64,000 nucleotides of DNA. Origin: Oopsacas minuta (Eukaryota > Porifera > Hexactinellida > Lyssacinosida > Leucopsacidae). Where the stretch lies: the NCBI GenBank assembly GCA_024704765.1, contig JAKMXF010000327.1:141360-205359 (forward strand), in the 5' to 3' direction. A program made the translations under genes and the position numbers. The notes under the pieces are model-generated. The model did not search any database and was not told where the DNA came from. It worked only from the letters and a program-made list of their open reading frames with translations. Shown one piece after another: positions 59,415 to 64,000 of the stretch. How positions within the stretch are numbered: the first letter of the stretch is position 1; each line of letters begins with the position of its first letter.

Positions 59415-59860
59415 AAAACTGGTCGTCTATGTAATTCCTATGTAAAGTTCGGGCGTTCATAACTATTTCAAAAATAATTATTTTAATTTCAAATTGGATA
59501 TACACAATGTACCAAGTGAGATGTAAAAATGATTAAAATGATAAGTTATTATCACAATTATTTCAGGAGATATTAATAAAAAACCTCGACCAAAATGTAA
59601 TGCAAAATTGCTTACTCATCATGCAAAATTTGGCGATTATGAGTGATGATATGAAATGTACCAACTTTCTTCTTGACACTGATATGGTTCTTTTCAAAAT
59701 AGAACTCATACTTTTTGAGAAAAAGGTGTTTGAGTGGGGATTTGAATCGGCTGCTGAATCGGCTGCTAAGATAACACTCGTGAAGTTGGGGTATAGAACC
59801 TATTTGTTGGAGTGTTTTGACCATAATTCTAGGGACAATAGAGTTATAAGTGGATATTGC
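59415..59860. repeat. Right long terminal inverted repeat of the MULE
   Basis: Inverted copy of 52100-52681, lacking about 150 bp present in the left arm and having a tandem duplication of GAATCGGCTGCT. It ends abruptly where the RING-carrying element starts. Confidence 0.85.
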
Positions 59861-60094
59861 CCTAACGGAGTGCATGCATTTGTTAGAATTTCTACAGTTT
59901 GCACTTGTTAGAATGAGTTTTTCATATGTTTGCACTTGTTAGAATGGTTTTTTCGTATGTTTACATTTGTTAGAATGAGTTTTTCATATGTTTGTACTTG
60001 TTAGAAAGATGTTTGCATTTTAGAATGGGGCTTCTTACTAAATGAATATGAATGAGTTTAATAGACTGAAACACACCAATAACTTGAATTAGAA

Positions 60095-60442
60095 TTAATT
60101 AATAAATATTTGAAATGTGTCCTCAATATCTGAGCGACACATAGGCCACGGCTGGCCTAGATCATTAATCCTCTGGCTGCATCTAGTACAACAACAAGCG
60201 TGCCTGCAAGGCATGAATATCCAAGTGGCTGTACAATTACCCAAACAAACAATGCATTTGTTTTCTTCTGTAGGCCCTTCATCTGCGGATTCGTTGTCCG
60301 AAAATTCGCTATCGCTCGAGGTCAGAGTGCAGTGAGAATATGAATTTCCAATAGTGTGGCTGATAGCTTCCAGGAACTGCCAAGGATTGTAATCTCCGTT
60401 ACTTAACTTTTGCTTCAAAGTACACCTACGTTCAAAGTTCAT
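60095..60442 (-). CDS. RING-finger protein of a MULE element
   Basis: A 115-codon frame. Its C-terminal half is a RING domain of the IAP-like type: CIVCLGNCTATWIFMPCRHA, CCCTRC and PMCRSDI. Such domains recruit E2 enzymes and transfer ubiquitin. One expected zinc ligand is missing: the usual C-P-x-C reads W-P-M-C, so activity is doubtful. The N-terminal half is acidic (SSDSEFSDNESADEGPTEEN). It lies downstream of the transposase fragments on the same strand, so it may be the 3' exon or second ORF of the element rather than a host gene. Confidence 0.75.
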   Translation of the reverse strand: MNFERRCTLKQKLSNGDYNPWQFLEAISHTIGNSYSHCTLTSSDSEFSDNESADEGPTEENKCIVCLGNCTATWIFMPCRHACCCTRCSQRINDLGQPWPMCRSDIEDTFQIFIN

Positions 60443-60546
60443 TAAATTATTCCTTTTGGGGGGCCTACTAATTTATTTGTCTTGGCACAAACGACCAACA
60501 TCATTGTCCACATCCTGAATTATGCTGTTTAGACTCAAATAAAACT

Positions 60547-61356
60547 CTATATCCTAGGATGACTTGTACGTATATTTGACTTGAGTTCTGAAGGGTAACT
60601 TTCGGAACCAGGTCGAAAGTGAGAAATATTTTGCGAAATGCTTTCCAGTATAGCTTGATATAGCTGTTGGTTTTTTCCGATCAATAAGCAGTGTATCGCA
60701 GGTAGAGTGTGCCTTCCCACTGAAATGAAAATAGTCCACAACTGATAAAATTGAATGGGTACAGTAAAGAATGTTCCATCGTATTGTATGTTGGTAATTT
60801 GTGATAAAAAATCTTTCATCGGCTCTGAAAAGAATACCACACCAAGTCCATTGCCAACAGAAACGCTAAATTTGTAATACTTCCCGAAGTTTGTAGTTGT
60901 TATCACTAAATTCCAAAGCTGTCTGAGAGATCTTAGGTTCTAGAGTTTTTCTCGCTCGAAACATGGTTGATTCGCAATCGGAAAAAGATATTTCACATCC
61001 CCGTGGATCATCTCTTGTCACATCATCAAAAACCTCCTGGAGATTCCTTTGCGAGTTTCTTGCAACTATCCTACATTTTGTTTTGAGAGCGAATAATTCC
61101 GGTTTTACGCCTCACAGTCATGATTATGCGAATTTATGGGAGTAAACAGATCTCTTTCACGATTGACTTTACATCTTCCTTTGCAACCACCTCTGAATAA
61201 AGCACACCTTAGGTAAACAAAATTGACATTTGATTTAGAAAGAATGTATTTGTTTCCATCTGACGTAGTGAAAACCTTTCCAACAGTACGTTTGTATTCC
61301 TCCAATGTATATTCCATCAAATTAATTAGTTGTACGTAAATATATACCAGAGACAA
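60547..61356 (-). pseudogene. Truncated MULE transposase with FLYWCH-like domain
   Basis: 61356-61105 encodes a FLYWCH/WRKY-type zinc fold with YILSKSNVNFVYLRCALFRG, C-K-x-R-C and NSHNHDCEA (the closing H.H pair). 60906-60547 encodes the start of the catalytic core, ITNIQYDGTFFTVPIQFYQL, with the first catalytic Asp (YDGTF), then ALPAIHCLL-type helices. The second Asp, the C..H motif and the Glu are missing, and the frame between the two pieces is broken (60.91-61.10 kb). It cannot be autonomous. Confidence 0.75.
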
Positions 61357-61568
61357 AAAAGGTTATTAAATACGATTCAGATGGGAAACTTGTTTGGTTC
61401 CTCCAGAAAGATCAAATTCAGTGACAAACAACAATATTTTAGGCTGATTTGATGAAGGCGTTGGAGTTGTGCATTCAACACTACATCATGAATGAACCAT
61501 TCTAACAAATGCAAACATATGAAAAACTCATTCTAACAAGTGCAAACTGTAGAAATTCTAACAAATGC

Positions 61569-61984
61569 TGCCCTCCATTTACCGTACATTACTATATCCC
61601 TAGTCCAAAATTCGATATTCATGGTAGCCCTGATATAAAGAAGGCTATGGCCATTGTTATTGTGGATTGAAATAAGTTTATGTACAATCAATACACCAGG
61701 TAAGGTTTTATCAGACAGCAACGCTCGTGTTGAATATTGGTTTAGGATAGTTGAGCATAGCATATATACTTCTGAAACAAGAATGAGATCCGTTGATTTC
61801 ATCAAGTCAATGAATCTAAATATTTGAAGATAGAATTGCAGTGTATAATTTGCTTTTGTGCCTTTTGTAAATAATTAGAAAGAAAAGAAAATGAAATGAA
61901 GAAAATTGTAGGGATGAATGCTCTAAAATGAAAAAGACCAATTTAGCTATAGTAAACCTTCCGATGTAAATATTCTAAAGGCAT
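61569..61984. other. Flank of the RING element, no clear gene
   Basis: A minus-strand frame (61805-61533) runs from unique-looking sequence into the element's inverted repeat. It reads MKSTDLILVSEVYMLCSTIL ... NMNIEFWTRD-like text without a domain I recognise. It could be the truncated end of an older coding sequence cut by the insertion. Confidence 0.35.
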
Positions 61985-63528
61985 TTGAAAGAACTTGTTT
62001 CAGAGGAATTAATAACGGTCCTATCGAAAGAGAGGCTAGAGAGAAATCAAATAAATGAGACTACTAACAGTAATCCTTCAGTAGTATCTAGAGAATATAT
62101 ACCCATATTGGATAAAGGAGAGCCCTCAATTACGATTTTGATTCGAATGATGGAGTTTCACTCTCAGTTGATCTAAATGAGTCTGGTTTTCAACATTGTG
62201 TTACTCATGAATCTCAAAAAGATGATAAACTAATTCAAAAATCCCTACATAAGGGTAGCAATATTGCTTCTTTCAAGACAACGCATAACATTGTAGAATC
62301 AGAATTATTGAATTCAAGCAAACTTCCGCCACGTCCCGCAGAGAATAACTTTGCTGCTCCAAGCTTGACATACGTTGACTCAAGAGGATATTGCCAACCG
62401 TTTGAATTCGTTTATGCTAACAAAGGGTGGATATGGCAGGAGAATTAATCTTGTCAAAGGGGATATGTTCTTTTCGTAGTTTAATTAAAGAAATAGGTTG
62501 GAATCATTTCTGGAATCCTCACTCTCTGAACGAATATGTAACAAAAGTAGAAGACGATAATCTTCTCCATCAACTATTTACGGATGGCTTTGTGTTTATG
62601 AGAGGTTCATAGATTTCCTCAGTATTGAAATACTTGCTTTTCCCCATCAGAGCACACAATGAAAGCTGTTGCTGCTATTTGGTGTAATCTAAAGGAGAGC
62701 CTAAACGAAGATAGACATATAAGAAACAAAACAACTATAGTAATTAGCCGGGAAAGTATGCCAATATCATTTTCTATTCTTCAAAAGTGGCGTTCACACC
62801 GTGAAACTGTAATCGTGAAGACGATATTTCTTGAAGTTACGACTAATGTTGTTTTACTAAATGAAAGGTATTTGTTGATCTCCGATATTGCCTGATTGTA
62901 AAAATTATATTAGCTAATACCCAACGTTCTGGAATTATCGAAGGAATGTTGATTAAGAGGTGTTGAATGCAAAATCCGATGTAATACTGATAACAGTCAT
63001 GTCATGTCATATCATGTCATTTCTGTTCAAAATCACAATACAGGGTATAAATAGGCTGCCATGATATTTCTTCAAGATGACATTTATCATTTTCTTTGCC
63101 AATATGTAACTCTATTACTCCGGTCTTTGCCACTTTTTGGGCCGGAAAGAGATTTACCCGACAGTGGAGTATTCCGAACATGGCGTTCTAACTCTCTTCC
63201 TTGGAAAACTATTTGTCATTGTTTGCCTTCTGGTTTACTACTTTACGACATAGTTGATCAGACTAGCTGCTGCCCACTCAGTATCGTAAGGGTGCATCCA
63301 CACTACAGCCTTGCGATACTGAGTATGTATAATCCTTCTATGCAAGAATCAATAAGTCAATTCATGTGTCATGAACCTAACACAGGTGAGGGATACAATA
63401 GACATCACATATCATACCGCCACATCTCCTCAGTATTTACTGAGTTAGCTAAATGTCAACCTAATAGTGATGAAGCTACAATGTCGATGAAATCGATATT
63501 CCCAAATCGATGGACCCAGTTTCATTGA
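61985..63528 (+). CDS. Unrecognised ORF cluster, broken or multi-exon gene
   Basis: Consecutive plus-strand open segments in different frames: 61985-62176, then a second frame from about 62130 to 62446 (NYDFDSNDGVSLSVDLNESG ... CQPFEFVYANKGWIWQEN), then 62427-62612 (SLIKEIGWNHFWNPHSLNEY), 62659-62895 and 63061-63528 (GVFRTWRSNSLPWKTICHCL ... IFPNRWTQFH). Their composition looks protein-like. No domain is recognised and no clean splice sites were found at the frame changes. Either a decayed gene or a gene with small introns is possible; function is unknown. A CATGT/CATAT pentamer tract lies at about 62998-63021. Confidence 0.3.
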
Positions 63529-64000
63529 GTGAGGATGTTGATAAGTTATCTTCCTGCTGTATCAATAACAGTTGCCTTACATACTCTGATAGATAAGATC
63601 ATTCGTCGAAATGATATCGCTGGAGAATTATACAATTGGTGAAGAAATACAAGTCGTGACTGAAAATTCCAATATTCGGGATATCAAATCACCTGATACT
63701 TCTGATTATACGTACAAGTATTGCAGTCCTTGAGGAATAATTTCCCTATAAGTCAAAATATTCTCGTAATTGCAATGGTAAGAGTATTTTTACGAATCAA
63801 TATTAAGAATACTATTTTATCTGAACATTTGAATTCCTAATCGGGGAATCGTCATTTCACGGCAGCACCGGATTTAGGAGTGTTCGGAGTGTGCGGCTGA
63901 ACAGGGCTCCACATTTAGGGGGCCCCACAACTCAAAGTCATTAATTTTATATACACTGTAACTCTACTTTATTCACTATAAATCTTATGCTAGAAATAAT
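63529..64000. other. No gene seen at the right edge
   Basis: AT-rich DNA ending in a GC-richer repeat-like stretch (CGGCAGCACCGGATTTAGGA, then GGGCTCCACATTTAGGGGGC) that looks like an element end. It is cut by the window edge. Confidence 0.35.

Larger units (their letters stand above)
51735..59860. mobile_element. Large MULE transposon carrying an OTU domain
   Basis: Long inverted repeats frame the unit. 52100-52681 and 59415-59860 are inverted copies (for example AATTCCTATGTAAA, TTTGGCGATTATGAGTGATG and TCGGCTGCTAAGATAACACT), with a deletion in the right arm. The left arm probably reaches 51735, judging from colinearity with 37990-38540. Between them, on the minus strand, are two long frames of a Mutator-like transposase followed by an OTU-like domain. 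An intact mariner (52931-54266) and a MITE (58868-59054) have inserted. Removing the mariner leaves about 6.8 kb. The right arm appears cut by the next element at 59876. Confidence 0.8.
59876..61568. mobile_element. MULE-type element carrying a RING-finger ORF
   Basis: Inverted ends of about 70 bp share GCATTTGTTAGAATTTCTAC, AGTTTGCACTTGTTAGAATG and AGTTTTTCATATGTTTGCA. The left end additionally has two to three extra copies of a unit of about 32 bp (TTGTTAGAATGAGTTTTTCA...) up to 60035. Internal minus-strand coding: a FLYWCH-like segment (61105-61356), a catalytic fragment (60547-60906) and a RING ORF (60095-60442). The large MULE's right arm stops at its left edge. No certain 9-bp target duplication was found. 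Confidence 0.8.

Noticed and set aside
1-64000. tRNA and rRNA genes
   Set aside because: A few GGTTCRAATC-like strings occur (for example near 9785 and 56210 on either strand), but no cloverleaf with a matching acceptor stem could be built by eye. A covariance-model scan would be decisive.

Overview
The window is AT-rich animal nuclear DNA. It has canonical GT-AG introns, a T-box transcription factor, a ceramide transfer protein (CERT), ribosomal protein uL14/RPL23 and a probable ciliary protein of the CFAP119 family. About two thirds of the recognisable content is transposon-derived. The mariner, pogo, hAT and MULE elements, MITEs and nested insertions fit an invertebrate with a cut-and-paste-rich genome. 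The gene set does not fix the phylum: an early-branching animal is possible, but this is inference only. No LTR or LINE coding region, prokaryotic operon, CRISPR array or convincing tRNA/rRNA was recognised.

Layout. 1-21.5 kb: a T-box gene on the + strand. Seven exons are well supported and a first coding exon is proposed at 2454-2487. Joined, the eight exons give a phase-consistent 462-codon reading frame. Intron 1 is about 8.8 kb and, like the other long introns, is loaded with MITEs and dispersed repeats. 22.9-23.4 kb: an (ATAATCAT)n satellite. 23.5-25.6 kb: a decayed hAT (ZBED/SCAND3-like) transposase, a pogo-like repeat and a mariner fossil, all with minus-strand coding. 25.8-29.4 kb: a nested insertion stack of at least three levels, perhaps five. 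29.9-32.0 kb: intronless CERT on the minus strand. 32.3-36.9 kb: a hAT fragment, a decayed transposon-type protein with an internal deletion, and a second hAT (ZBED-like) pseudogene. 37.7-38.5 kb: a long-inverted-repeat element related to the MULE termini at 52 kb. 40.7-41.1 kb: intronless RPL23 on the minus strand. 42.4-44.8 kb: a pogo-like element with both ends and a decayed transposase. 45.4-46.7 kb: a mariner with a frameshifted transposase. 47.2 kb: a perfect 74-bp palindrome. 51.1-51.6 kb: a CFAP119-like ORF. 51.7-59.9 kb: a large MULE with long inverted repeats that encodes a transposase followed by an OTU cysteine-protease-like domain; an apparently intact mariner and a MITE have inserted into it. 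59.9-61.6 kb: a second MULE-type element with FLYWCH and transposase fragments and a RING-finger ORF. 62-63.5 kb: unrecognised ORFs that may be a broken or multi-exon gene.

The host genes show no functional link to each other; they are islands between transposons. The most notable observation is that two neighbouring MULE-type elements each carry a ubiquitin-system domain: a deubiquitinase-type OTU in one and an E3-type RING in the other. The best candidate for recent activity is the mariner at 52931-54266, which has an uninterrupted DD34D transposase, matching inverted termini and a TA target duplication.
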